NCBI GenBank assembly: GCA_025350815.1
Contig: JANXXE010000014.1
Coordinates: forward strand, 1-64,000
Direction of reading: 5' to 3'
Origin: Myxococcales bacterium
GTDB lineage: Bacteria; Myxococcota_A; Polyangia; Fen-1088
DNA: 64,000 nt
Part shown: positions 1-8,606 of the stretch, piece after piece
Layout: each line of letters opens with the position of its first letter
Position numbering within the stretch: position 1 is the first letter of the stretch
Translations under genes and position numbers: made by a program
The notes under the pieces: generated by a model
Told to the model about the DNA's origin: nothing
What the model saw: the letters and a program-made list of their open reading frames with translations, nothing else
Database searches by the model: none

Positions 1-1633
1 TTGCCGCTGCGGCCACCGCCACTATGGTCCGTCTCGAAGCAAAGCCCTCGGCGTCCGCAGTAAGGTCAAGCCAGCCCGGCAGAACGCCCTCGATCCGGTA
101 GCGCCCCTCGCGGTCGGTCGTCTGGGTCGCAGATTTTCCCGGATGTAACCACCATTTTTCGTTCCCGCCTTTGGGGCCCACCCGGGCCCCGGCTATCGGC
201 CGTCCACCTTCCCCGAGAACTCGGCCGCTGACGGTTGCCCCCCTCTCGTCGAGAGCGACATCCAACACTCCCTCTGTGTTCCGAGGTACCCACATGGCGT
301 GCCGAGCCGCGAGGGCACCTTGGCGAACATAGATACCGTAGACATCGGCGAACAGGCGAGGCAGGTTCTCGAATCGATACTGCCCGTCCCGATTCGTCAC
401 CGTGGAGTCGAGCGGAATAGACACATCCGTGAGCAGGTCGACGGAGGCCCCTACCACGGGCCGACCGGTCCTCGGGTCGACCACGCGCCCGCGCAGCACG
501 CCGGACGCAGCCTCAGTGGGCACACGGTCGCGATGCGTGATCATCTTGGCCGGCACCTCAGGGGTTCGAAACCGCGCCGCCGCAAGCGTCGTCGAAGAGC
601 CAGTCGTGGCGAGCAACGCCACCAGACATCCGCAACCAAAAACAGCCATCGCGATCGCAGGGCGTGATGGGACCCCATGTCGGGTCTTGTCGTCGAGGAG
701 GGCTAGCAAACGGGCCTTGAGCCCCTTGCGCGTCAGGATGGGAACGATGGCTCCCGGGACGGCGTACGCACCTGGTCTCGCGGCTAGCGCGACCAGGAAG
801 CTTGCGTAGTCCGAGCTGCGAACTCCGGACCTCAACACGGCGTCGTCCGCGGCGATCTCCCGATCCAGCCGAAGTCGCCTGGCGGCCAGCCAGGCGAGCG
901 GATTCACCCAGTACAAGGCACACACGAGATCGACGAGTGCTTGGCGAGCGGTATCTCGTCGGTCCACGTGGGCAAGCTCATGGCTTACGGCCGCCACGCG
1001 CGCCTCGGCCGGCCAGGCAACGGTCCACTCGTTGGAGCCATCGCTCAAGGGGACGACGACCACTGGCCGAAAGACTCCTGCCGTGATGGGCGCGGCGATC
1101 TCATGGCTGGCCCGGATATCGCTGCCCGCATGTTGGCCCCAAAGGCTCGGGTCAGCGAGAGCGGCCCTGCCCACCAGGCGCGCCGCCCGGATGCGAACCA
1201 CCACGAAACGCAGCAGCAACAGGGCAACACCCACGATCCATAGCAGGTTGGCATAGCGCTGAAGGTCTCGGCGCGCCTGCTCGCCTGTACGTCCGGCACT
1301 CAAATTCGTCGACGTTGGAGTCGCGGATGCGCGCACGTCGTCCGCGGTCGGAAAGGCGGGGCGCGCAGGTAGCGGCCAGGGAGGGGGCAGCGGCGTCGGC
1401 GCGAGTACCAGCGCACGAGCCCGAGGCGGCACCGGTACCAAAGGCGCCGCTGGCATGACGAACAGGAGCGCAGGCAGTAGCGACAGGGCGACGAACGTCA
1501 GGGTCCACGCCCATGAACGCGCCGAGGCGCTGCGCCTGGCCAGGACTGCAACCGCGAGAAATCCAGTTGCCAGGACTGCCGTTCCCTTGACGGCAAGCTC
1601 GGCGAGAACCGCGAACAGCGACGACGACGTCAT
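1..1633 (-). CDS. BlaR1-like M56 metallopeptidase with C-terminal carboxypeptidase-regulatory-like repeats (3' end beyond window)
   Basis: Absent from the ORF track because it runs off the left edge, but reading the minus strand from the ATG at 1633 gives an uninterrupted frame of 544 codons. The N-terminus has membrane segments near residues 8-32, 42-60 and 128-146. A zinc-protease motif HELAH lies at about 218-222, followed by the conserved NPLAW and an REIAADD segment, as in M56/BlaR1 sensors. After a further membrane segment, from about residue 375, come two Ig-like carboxypeptidase-regulatory repeats (GRVVDPRTGRPVVGA and GRVLGEGGRPIAGA). The start is two bases after the blaI stop, so the two genes should be co-transcribed. 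In this family the protease senses an envelope signal and inactivates the partner repressor. The ligand here is unknown, and the extracytoplasmic repeats replace the penicillin-binding domain of classical BlaR1. Confidence 0.85.
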   Translation of the reverse strand, partial: MTSSSLFAVLAELAVKGTAVLATGFLAVAVLARRSASARSWAWTLTFVALSLLPALLFVMPAAPLVPVPPRARALVLAPTPLPPPWPLPARPAFPTADDVRASATPTSTNLSAGRTGEQARRDLQRYANLLWIVGVALLLLRFVVVRIRAARLVGRAALADPSLWGQHAGSDIRASHEIAAPITAGVFRPVVVVPLSDGSNEWTVAWPAEARVAAVSHELAHVDRRDTARQALVDLVCALYWVNPLAWLAARRLRLDREIAADDAVLRSGVRSSDYASFLVALAARPGAYAVPGAIVPILTRKGLKARLLALLDDKTRHGVPSRPAIAMAVFGCGCLVALLATTGSSTTLAAARFRTPEVPAKMITHRDRVPTEAASGVLRGRVVDPRTGRPVVGASVDLLTDVSIPLDSTVTNRDGQYRFENLPRLFADVYGIYVRQGALAARHAMWVPRNTEGVLDVALDERGATVSGRVLGEGGRPIAGARVGPKGGNEKWWLHPGKSATQTTDREGRYRIEGVLPGWLDLTADAEGFASRRTIVAVAAAA

Positions 1634-1635
1634 GT

Positions 1636-2022
1636 CTACCGCCCCTTCTTCCGAGCTTCCGAGATCAACCGCGCAATTCGGTCCAGGTCTTCTGCAGTGA
1701 GCTGCCCCTGTGCCTCATCGAACAAAGCCGCCACCGCCTCGCCAGGTGAGCCGTCGAAGAAGGTGCTCAGCATATTCCGCAGGGCCGAACGTTGCGCTCG
1801 CTCCCTCTTCACCGTGGGGAGGTATACGTAGCGCGGTCCATCCTGCTCATGCCGCAGGTGTCCTTTGTCCTCCAGGATTCGCAATGTCGTGCGCACCGCA
1901 GAATCGCTCGGGGGATCTGGCAGGTTCGCAGCCACGTCCGCGGCTGTCGCTTTACCCACCTTGTAGATGACGTCCATCATCTGCCGTTCGCGGCGGCTGA
2001 GAAGGGGGATCGTGTTTGACAT
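1636..2022 (-). CDS. BlaI/MecI/CopY-family transcriptional repressor
   Basis: This 128-residue protein is full length for the family. It begins with the typical winged-helix segment (LSRRERQMMDVIYKVGKATAADV) and continues with the recognition-helix region PPSDSAVRTTLRILEDKGHL and a C-terminal dimerisation helix. BlaI-type repressors bind DNA as dimers and are relieved when a linked M56 protease is activated. The M56 gene follows two bases downstream, which fits exactly. The start codon lies inside a 24-bp inverted repeat (2018-2041), suggesting autorepression. No Shine-Dalgarno sequence precedes the start, because AT-rich operator-like DNA occupies that position. The regulon beyond this operon cannot be inferred. 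Confidence 0.9.
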   Translation of the reverse strand: MSNTIPLLSRRERQMMDVIYKVGKATAADVAANLPDPPSDSAVRTTLRILEDKGHLRHEQDGPRYVYLPTVKRERAQRSALRNMLSTFFDGSPGEAVAALFDEAQGQLTAEDLDRIARLISEARKKGR

Positions 2023-2041
2023 GTTAAAAAATTAACATGTC
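2018..2041. promoter_or_regulatory. Inverted repeat covering the blaI start codon; probable autoregulatory operator
   Basis: A perfect 10-bp dyad, GACATGTTAA and TTAACATGTC, is separated by four A residues. One arm contains the blaI start codon. A related half, GTTAATTTTTTAGC on the minus strand, lies about 19 bp upstream, so the sequence repeats in phase. The tract is strikingly AT-rich in a GC-rich region. BlaI-family operators are short dyads in the promoter or leader of their own operon, so this is the likely binding site. The assignment is by position and symmetry, not by an exact consensus match. Confidence 0.6.
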
Positions 2042-2085
2042 GCTAAAAAATTAACAATTAGCAATGAAGGGCGGCACGATGACCT

Positions 2086-2982
2086 CTACCTCCAGCTCCA
2101 GGTCGCCGGGTTCCAGTCGGCATCGAGGCCCCCAGCGAGTACGGGGTCGACGAAGGCTCGGGCCGCAGCGGTGACCTCGGCGAGCGTCGGCCACGCCAGC
2201 TGGTCTTCACGCGCCATCGCAGCGTAAGGGGCGGCCCACGCTGGCGCGGGCGCTGGCAGCGTCTCGGGGAGATCATGCGTTCGCCGAAAGCCAAAGGTTT
2301 GTTCGAACGCCGCGCGGACTCGCCCGGCCTCAACTCGCTGTGCGGTGGCGAGCAGCGCCAGGTCCGGCAGATCCTTCACGCGCGAGTTCGGGCGTGAGCG
2401 AGGCATCGTGTACGCGTGGAGCTTCTCCGCGATGTGCGTCTCAATTGGGTAGAGACGCAGGGTCGGCGGAGCGATGCCGGCGAAGCCCAGCACGTCATCT
2501 GCGATCACGACGTCTGGCTCTCCGAGGATCGGATCCCCGAACGCGACGTCGACGCCGAAGGGCTGCCCGAAGGGCTTCCCCGCGAGGTGGCACTCGGCGC
2601 GAAAGCGAAGACCTTCGTAGAGCATGCCGTCGTTCTGGATCGCAGGATGATCCTCGTCGGGGCCGATCTCGAAGGTGAGGAAGTCCTTGAGATCACGGCG
2701 TGCCGCTTCCTGGAGCTTCGCCAGCACGCCGTCGGGGGAGCAAATGAGGCGAAGGTCTATGTCCTTCGTGGTGCGTGCCCGCTCGAGCCGGAGCTCGAGC
2801 ACGAGGCCTCCCTTGAGGGTCGCGGCGTCGCCGAGCAGCGAGACGATCCGGGCCAGAAGCCGATCGAAGACGAGGAGCTGGCGCTTGCGTGCGAAAGCGG
2901 CGCCGGTCTTGGCGGCGCTGCGGAGACGTTGCTCCAGCGCTTGCTTGAACGCTTCGGGGGATGGGTACGCGCGCGCCGTCAT
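2086..2982 (-). CDS. AbiEii-type nucleotidyltransferase toxin of a type IV toxin-antitoxin system
   Basis: The tracked ORF is longer, but the real start is the ATG at 2982, which overlaps the antitoxin stop (ATGA) and gives 298 residues. Residues 57-77 contain the nucleotidyltransferase signature LKGGLVLELR...TTKDIDL, in which a GG-containing loop is followed by a DxD metal site, as in AbiEii/AbiGii toxins. Later motifs (YPIETHIAEKLHAYTMP, RVKDLPDLALL) are also typical, including the conserved EK and KD residues. Such toxins arrest growth by modifying a nucleic-acid target, commonly the tRNA acceptor end. The specific target here is not known. The gene is intact. Confidence 0.88.
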   Translation of the reverse strand: MTARAYPSPEAFKQALEQRLRSAAKTGAAFARKRQLLVFDRLLARIVSLLGDAATLKGGLVLELRLERARTTKDIDLRLICSPDGVLAKLQEAARRDLKDFLTFEIGPDEDHPAIQNDGMLYEGLRFRAECHLAGKPFGQPFGVDVAFGDPILGEPDVVIADDVLGFAGIAPPTLRLYPIETHIAEKLHAYTMPRSRPNSRVKDLPDLALLATAQRVEAGRVRAAFEQTFGFRRTHDLPETLPAPAPAWAAPYAAMAREDQLAWPTLAEVTAAARAFVDPVLAGGLDADWNPATWSWR

Positions 2983-3566
2983 GCGGCCAGCCCGCCGAAG
3001 GGCTCGAGCGCCCGCTCGACTTCGCGGAGATCGGCCTTCTTCACAAGGCCGCGTCGCACGGCCTGCTGGGAGGCCTGGCGGAGGAGATCGGGGGCTATCG
3101 ATTCGCGCGCGCAGTCGCTCAGAGTCCGGGCCGGCGAAGTGACCGGCACCGGGCCGAACCAGGCTCGCTCCTTGGTCGGGATGTTCGCGTGATGAAGGAC
3201 GACGCCATCGGGAATCCGAAACCGCCGGTGGCGCCACTCGGTGGGGAGGGTCACGTGAAGTTGATTGGGTAGGGCATCGGACAGGCCGTGAAGGGAAAGC
3301 GCGGTCTGATGCGAGAACACACCAGCGCTCTCGAACCAGAGCCACGCGACCACCAGATCCTCGTGCTCACTCGCGGGATAGTGGACGAGGCGGTAGATCC
3401 CCCGGCGAACGCGGACGATACGCCCGGCGCGGATGTGCTTGATGAGGAGCTGGGGCGAGTAGCCAGCGGCCGCCGCCTGCTGCGTCGTCACGTGGCCGCT
3501 CTGGGCGGCAGCCGTCTCGTAGAGCCGGTCCCAGGTGGGTTTTGCGGCTGGTCGCTTGGTCGCCAC
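2979..3566 (-). CDS. AbiEi-type antitoxin, winged-helix regulator
   Basis: This 195-residue protein starts at a GTG and lies immediately upstream of the toxin with a 4-base overlap. The N-terminus (GHVTTQQAAAAGYSPQLLIKHI...RVRRGIYRL) is the winged-helix domain of AbiEi antitoxins. The C-terminal part (VFSHQTALSLHGLSDALP, TSPARTLSDCARES) matches the family's second domain, which neutralises the toxin. In characterised systems the antitoxin acts as a type IV partner and represses its own operon through repeats in the promoter. The neighbouring AbiEii gene makes the call secure. Confidence 0.88.
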   Translation of the reverse strand: MATKRPAAKPTWDRLYETAAAQSGHVTTQQAAAAGYSPQLLIKHIRAGRIVRVRRGIYRLVHYPASEHEDLVVAWLWFESAGVFSHQTALSLHGLSDALPNQLHVTLPTEWRHRRFRIPDGVVLHHANIPTKERAWFGPVPVTSPARTLSDCARESIAPDLLRQASQQAVRRGLVKKADLREVERALEPFGGLAA

Positions 3567-3913
3567 GCTCGAATAGTAACCATGGGTTTATGTTTGTGCA
3601 AACGGAGCCCCGGGGGACGGGATACACGAACCGTCCGGGAGGGCGGAATCGCGGTTCCGAAAAGGAATAGGGAATGACGAATCCTCCTCGTATCGATCGA
3701 GACGGGCATTGCAGAGCCGGAGTTCAAGTCGAGCGTCGCGAACAGTGAGCACGCCGTCGGCTCCCAGACCCAACCCTACCGCAATCCCGATCGACCGAAA
3801 CCATGGCCTCATGCGGTGGCTCTGCCCCTACGCCCGGCTCGGCCTACTCACACTGATTGTCGTTGTCCGGATCGGAGCCGGAACCGATTCCAAGCTATAT
3901 TGGTGCTTGGCCG
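3567..3913. other. Intergenic region between divergent abiE and the DUF4175-moxR operon
   Basis: About 350 bases with no convincing gene. Short ORFs here lack a family match, a good start site or sensible composition. It should hold the promoters of both divergent operons. The only visible structure is a small hairpin-like CGGAA...TTCCG repeat near 3651-3666, and I see no terminator. Confidence 0.5.
3573..3602 (-). promoter_or_regulatory. Candidate promoter of the abiE operon
   Basis: On the minus strand, TTTGCA and TACTAT are separated by 18 bases and lie just upstream of the GTG at 3566. Each hexamer matches four of six sigma-70 consensus positions. Transcription would begin almost at the start codon. 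This is a weak assignment made by eye. Confidence 0.3.
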
Positions 3914-6900
3914 ATGAGCGAGATCCAGCGGATCCACCTCTTCCTGCGCGCCATCCGGCGCCGCGCGCACCTTGAGACATGGCTGCGGGTGGGCGGCATC
4001 ACCCTCAGCGTCGTGCTGGCCTCATTGTTGGTGCTCGCCCTGTGTGCCACCAGCGTCGGACCCGCGCACTTTTGGCCCAGCGTCACCGCAACGGTCCTGC
4101 TGATACTGACTTTGGGCGGTGTTGCCTTTGCCGCGTTCGGCCCGGCGCGCGCCCTGCGTTCGGAACGGCGGCTGGCGCAGCTGGTGGGCAGACGACACCC
4201 TGCCGTGGCCAGCGATCTGCTGTCCGCAGTCGAGCTCGCCAGGGCACGGGCCAGCGTGGAAACCGCTTCGGTGGGCATCACCGAGGCATTCTTCGACTCG
4301 GTTGGAAGGTCGGTCGCGGTGCTGGACGTCCGCAAAATCATTCCCCTGCGAGCCGCCCTGCAGGCGGCAGCGGCAGTGATCGCAATGGCCGCCATCCTCG
4401 TCGGCGGGCTGCTGTGGGCCCCGGGCAGCGTCCGCCATGGACTTGGTCTGCTGCTGCGCCATCCCACCTTGTTCGAGGGTGCCTCACCTTCCGCGCAGCC
4501 CCTGATAGGCGACGTCCGGCTGATCTACACCTACCCTGCGTATACCGGACTGCCGAAGCGCGTGGTCGAAGGTTCGACCGGGGATGTTGTCGCGCTCAAA
4601 GGCACGCAGGTGACGATCGAGACACACATTCTGCGCTCGGCGCGCCAGGCCTCGCTGCTTCTGGGCGATGCGGGCGAGCGCGGCCAGCTGCCCGCGGTCC
4701 TTGATCGGGACAGGCTGACCGCGTCGCTGATGTTGCAGGACAGCGGCAGCTACCGCGTCTGGCTGGCGCCGTTGATAGGGCGGCCGGTGCGCGAACTGAG
4801 GCCGCATCGGATCGTGGCCGAAAGCGATCAGGCGCCCCGCGTAGACATCTTTGGTGCCGCGGATCGCCTGGAACTGGCGTCGCCTCGCCCCGTCGAAGTG
4901 GGATTCTCCGCCACCGACGACTTCGGACTGGGTCCGGTAGACCTGGTCTATCGGGTCGGTGAAGGTCCCGAACAACGCGTGCGCCTGCGCGATCCGGCCG
5001 GGGCGCGCGCCACCCGAGGCTCGACGGTCTTCGAGCCCGCCGTCGCGACACTGGGGCCCGGTGAGATGGTCGCCTACCACATCGAAGCCAAAGATCGCGA
5101 CGACGTATCAGGGGCGAAGGTGGGCTCATCGCGGACGCTGTATCTGGTCATCCAGAACCCGCGCGAGAATCTGGACGAACAGCTGGCACGCGAGCGCGAC
5201 ATCCTGGACCGCCTGATCGGCAATCTGGGCGATCGTCTGGATCTCAGCGATTCGGGCAGCCCCGCGGGAAGTCCCCCACCGCCTGGTACCGCGCCGAACT
5301 CCGAGCCGCTCACGCGCCTGGCCTCGTGGGTGTCCGTCCACGAGGCACAAGAAGCGCACCTTGCCCTGCTGGGGCGCGTGGTCGACGACGAAAGGCGCGC
5401 CGGCAACGCCAGCAAGACGCTGGTCAACGCGCTGGCGGGCGTTGCGGATCGCCTGGGCAAGGTTCTGCGGGAAGAATCGGCCCTGCTGTCCGCCCTGCGC
5501 GGCAAGGCCGATCAGGGGGCGCTGACGGCCACCAACTTCGGCCGCGTGGCGGGCGTGGGCGCCAAGGACATCGATGAGCTGGAGCGTTCGATCCTGCTGC
5601 TCGATGATCTCATTTCGCGTCAGAGGCTGGAGGATCTCGCGGCGGCCGCGCGCGAACTGACCGACGCCTACCGCCAGCTTCAGGATCTCGCGGCCCGCTA
5701 CGCATCCACCCACGACGAGGCCCTGCGCCGAGAGATCGAACGAAAGATCCGCGATCTGCGCGCTCGCATCGACGAACTGGGACAAAAGATCGCCGCGGTG
5801 AAGGCGCGCAACGAGGTGTCGACCGAATGGCAAAACATGCCCGACATGAAGGAGATGGCCGAACAGGCCCAAAAACTGGATTCGCTGCTGGAAAAAGGCG
5901 ACTCGCAGTCGCTGGCGAAGGCCCTGTCGGAGCTGGGGGGCAAGCTCGGATCACTGAAGGACATGCTGGACAAGAACGCGAACGATTTCGAGAGCGAGCG
6001 TTTCCCCCAGGAAAACAAGGCTCTCGGCGAGTTCATGAAGAAGGTCGAAGATCTTGAGGGCGATGAGCGGGCCCTGGCGGGTGATAGCCAGACGCTGGCC
6101 AGCGAGATGGATGAGGAGCTGACACGCAAGCTCAAGGGGCAGCTAGACAAGATGGTGTCGGACACCAATGCGAAAATCGATCGCCTGCGCGACAAGCTGG
6201 CGACGGCGGCGCCCCGCGATCTGGACGAGGAAGCGCAGGACGACCACAAGCGGGCCAAAGAGAGCAGCCGGCAACTCAAACGGCTGGTCAATAGCAAGGA
6301 CTGGGGCGAATCGAAGAAAGAGGCGGAACGCGTCTCGTCGAGCTTGCGGCGGATTCGCCGCGCCCTCGATGAACGCACCCACAAAACGCCGCCACCTCCG
6401 GCGGCCGAAGGGTTCGGCAAGGACATGGGCGAGGCGGGGGCACTGGCGCAGGAGATCAGCGCGGCGCTGGAAAAACTGGTGCCAAACGCCGCCGATCGGA
6501 TGTCGCCCGAACAGGCCGGGCGTGGCAAGAACATGGCCCAGCGGCAAAGTTCGCTGCAGGAGCGATCGGAGGATTTGGCCAAGGAAGCGGCCAAGAAGGC
6601 GGGACAAGTCCCCGGTATGGACAAGGCCGAATCCGACCTTAAGGGCGCGGCCGGACAGATGCAGGAGTCGGGCGCTGACCTTCAGCGCGGCGACGCCAAG
6701 GAGGGGACGGTCAAGGCCCGCGACGCCGCCGATCGCCTGGCCCAACTGCGCGAGGGAATGAAAAAGGGACAACCCATGGGGCGCAGCAACAAGCACCAGG
6801 ATCCCGTGCGCATCCCCGGCGCCGATGACTCAAAGGCCCCGCGCGAATGGCGCCAAGAGCTGATGGACGCCATGAGGGAAAAGGCCCCCGATCGTTTTCG

Positions 6901-6940
6901 GGATGAAGTCCGGCGCTATTACGAGGAACTGGTGAAGTGA
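3914..6940 (+). CDS. DUF4175-like membrane protein with long coiled-coil C-terminus
   Basis: The tracked ORF starts at a TTG (3857). I prefer the ATG at 3914, giving 1008 residues beginning MSEIQRIHLFLRAIR; neither start has a clear ribosome site. Two membrane helices lie near residues 27-75 and a third near 155-175. A periplasmic Ig-like region follows (IYTYPAYTGLPKRV and DDFGLGPVDLVYRV). The second half is low-complexity, charged and predicted coiled coil (roughly 430-900). This layout matches proteins annotated DUF4175 that precede moxR operons. The stop overlaps the next gene, so it is the first gene of a six-gene operon. The molecular role is unknown; a scaffold in the envelope is a reasonable inference. 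Confidence 0.75.
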   Translation: MSEIQRIHLFLRAIRRRAHLETWLRVGGITLSVVLASLLVLALCATSVGPAHFWPSVTATVLLILTLGGVAFAAFGPARALRSERRLAQLVGRRHPAVASDLLSAVELARARASVETASVGITEAFFDSVGRSVAVLDVRKIIPLRAALQAAAAVIAMAAILVGGLLWAPGSVRHGLGLLLRHPTLFEGASPSAQPLIGDVRLIYTYPAYTGLPKRVVEGSTGDVVALKGTQVTIETHILRSARQASLLLGDAGERGQLPAVLDRDRLTASLMLQDSGSYRVWLAPLIGRPVRELRPHRIVAESDQAPRVDIFGAADRLELASPRPVEVGFSATDDFGLGPVDLVYRVGEGPEQRVRLRDPAGARATRGSTVFEPAVATLGPGEMVAYHIEAKDRDDVSGAKVGSSRTLYLVIQNPRENLDEQLARERDILDRLIGNLGDRLDLSDSGSPAGSPPPPGTAPNSEPLTRLASWVSVHEAQEAHLALLGRVVDDERRAGNASKTLVNALAGVADRLGKVLREESALLSALRGKADQGALTATNFGRVAGVGAKDIDELERSILLLDDLISRQRLEDLAAAARELTDAYRQLQDLAARYASTHDEALRREIERKIRDLRARIDELGQKIAAVKARNEVSTEWQNMPDMKEMAEQAQKLDSLLEKGDSQSLAKALSELGGKLGSLKDMLDKNANDFESERFPQENKALGEFMKKVEDLEGDERALAGDSQTLASEMDEELTRKLKGQLDKMVSDTNAKIDRLRDKLATAAPRDLDEEAQDDHKRAKESSRQLKRLVNSKDWGESKKEAERVSSSLRRIRRALDERTHKTPPPPAAEGFGKDMGEAGALAQEISAALEKLVPNAADRMSPEQAGRGKNMAQRQSSLQERSEDLAKEAAKKAGQVPGMDKAESDLKGAAGQMQESGADLQRGDAKEGTVKARDAADRLAQLREGMKKGQPMGRSNKHQDPVRIPGADDSKAPREWRQELMDAMREKAPDRFRDEVRRYYEELVK

Positions 6941-8604
6941 AAATCGCCGCGTGCTTGCGACCAACAGTTGTCGCCCTTGGCGCGATTTTCGGCATCGCGC
7001 CGATCGCGGGCGCCGCGGGTTCGCCCGCGCGCCGGGACAACGAGCCGCCGCCTGCGCTTGCCCACCCGTCCGCGTCGGGCCATGCTGCCAGCGACGAGGG
7101 GCGACAGATCGAAAGCCTGATGGACGAGTGGCGTTTCACCGAGGGCGAAAAGGCTTTGGGGACTCTGTCGCGCGCGCGGCCGGGGGACGCCGAGGTGCTT
7201 TATCTGGAGGGATACGCGCGCTTCGTCAGCGGTGATTACCCGGCCGCCGTGGCCAAGCTGAACGCGGCCGGCCGACAGGCCCCCGGGGATCTCGAAATCA
7301 AGGAACTGCTGTCGCTGGCCGAAGCGGCCGCCAAGGCCATTGCGGGCCACCGCGAGGCGCGCTCCACGCATTTCATCATGCGCTACCCGCCCGAAGACGC
7401 CGTGCTGGCGGATTTCGCGCTTGAATCATTGGAATCCATGCTGGCGGCGCTGCGCGACGATCTGGGGTTCACGCCCAGCCGCCCCATCATCGTGGACATC
7501 TACCGCAGCCCCAGCGATCTGGCTGCGGTGTCGACGTTGAGCGAGGACGAGGTCAAACGCACCGGAACCATCGCGCTGTGCAAATGGGCGCGACTGATGG
7601 CGACCACCCCGCGGGCCCTGCGTTTCGGGTACCCGTGGCAGGACAGCCTGTCGCACGAGCTGGTTCACTACGTCGTCTCGTCGCTGTCGGCCGATCACAC
7701 GCCGGTGTGGCTACAAGAGGGGCTGGCAAAATTTCTCGAGCGACGCTGGCGGGAACCCGCGGGCGGCGAGTTGCCCCCGTCGATGCAACACCTGCTGGCC
7801 AAGGCCCTGGCGACCGGCAAGCTCATAAGCTTCGAGGCCATGCACCCCTCGATGGCCAAATTGCCCAAGGCCGAGGACGCCACGCTGGCCTTCGCCGAGG
7901 TCGCCACAGCGGTCGCCTCGCTGCACGCGCGCGGGGGCATGCCGGCCCTGCGCGCCGCCATCGGACACGCACGTCAGGGCATGGACGCGCGCATCGCCGT
8001 CGCAATGGCGGCCGGCGGGTCGTGGGCCGAGTTCGAGAAGTCCTGGCGCGCGTACATGACCGCGCAGAAATACCGAACCTTCCCGGGCATGGAGCCCGTC
8101 ACGCGCAAGTTCCGCAAGGCAAGCGCCCTGGCCTCCAGGCGCGGACCCAGCGAGGACGAAGAAACCATGGGGACCGAACCGGCGCAGCGCTTTTTGCGGC
8201 TGGGAAACATGCTGCTGCTGCGACGCCGACTGAAGGCCGCGACGCTAGAGTACGAAAAGGGCGCCAAGATCAACGGCCCTGGACACTGGCTGTTTCCCGT
8301 GAAGCTGGGCCGCGCATACCTGGCGCTGGGCCAACCCGACCGCGCCCTCAAGGCGGTCAATGAGACACAGATCCTGTATCCCGAATTGCCGTGGCCGAAC
8401 CTCATAGCGGGGCAAGCCCTTCTATCCAAGGGCGAGGCTGACAAGGCCATCGGCGCGCTGCAGGCCTCGCTTGCGACCAACCCGTTTGACCCAACCGTCC
8501 ATTGCGCCATGGCCGAGGCCTACCAGAAGCTGCCCGTGACGGCCGCGTGGCCCGCGAACCGCCGTGAACGCGCCGAACGCTTGTGCCGCGAACTGGCACA
8601 GTAA
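6937..8604 (+). CDS. Exported peptidase-MA-like metalloprotease with TPR repeats
   Basis: The GTG start overlaps the preceding stop (GTGA), indicating translational coupling. The 555-residue product has a signal peptide (about 1-27) and a TPR-like stretch (60-130). The protease core follows, with the zinc motif HELVHY at 240-245 and a downstream QEGLAKFLE that supplies the third ligand glutamate, as in the peptidase MA (gluzincin) family. Residues 400-540 form further TPR units (FLRLGNMLLLRRRLKAATLEYEKGAKI; KLGRAYLALGQPDRALKAV). It probably acts in the periplasm. Its place beside MoxR and BatA-like proteins suggests a role in processing or assembling an envelope complex. Confidence 0.78.
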   Translation: MKIAACLRPTVVALGAIFGIAPIAGAAGSPARRDNEPPPALAHPSASGHAASDEGRQIESLMDEWRFTEGEKALGTLSRARPGDAEVLYLEGYARFVSGDYPAAVAKLNAAGRQAPGDLEIKELLSLAEAAAKAIAGHREARSTHFIMRYPPEDAVLADFALESLESMLAALRDDLGFTPSRPIIVDIYRSPSDLAAVSTLSEDEVKRTGTIALCKWARLMATTPRALRFGYPWQDSLSHELVHYVVSSLSADHTPVWLQEGLAKFLERRWREPAGGELPPSMQHLLAKALATGKLISFEAMHPSMAKLPKAEDATLAFAEVATAVASLHARGGMPALRAAIGHARQGMDARIAVAMAAGGSWAEFEKSWRAYMTAQKYRTFPGMEPVTRKFRKASALASRRGPSEDEETMGTEPAQRFLRLGNMLLLRRRLKAATLEYEKGAKINGPGHWLFPVKLGRAYLALGQPDRALKAVNETQILYPELPWPNLIAGQALLSKGEADKAIGALQASLATNPFDPTVHCAMAEAYQKLPVTAAWPANRRERAERLCRELAQ

Positions 8605-8606
8605 TC

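Noticed and set aside
3651-3666. Hairpin CGGAA...TTCCG as a terminator
   Set aside because: The stem is only five base pairs and no T run follows on either strand.
3588-3812. Minus-strand 74-residue ORF in the abiE upstream gap
   Set aside because: It has no family resemblance, no ribosome site and overlaps the probable promoter.
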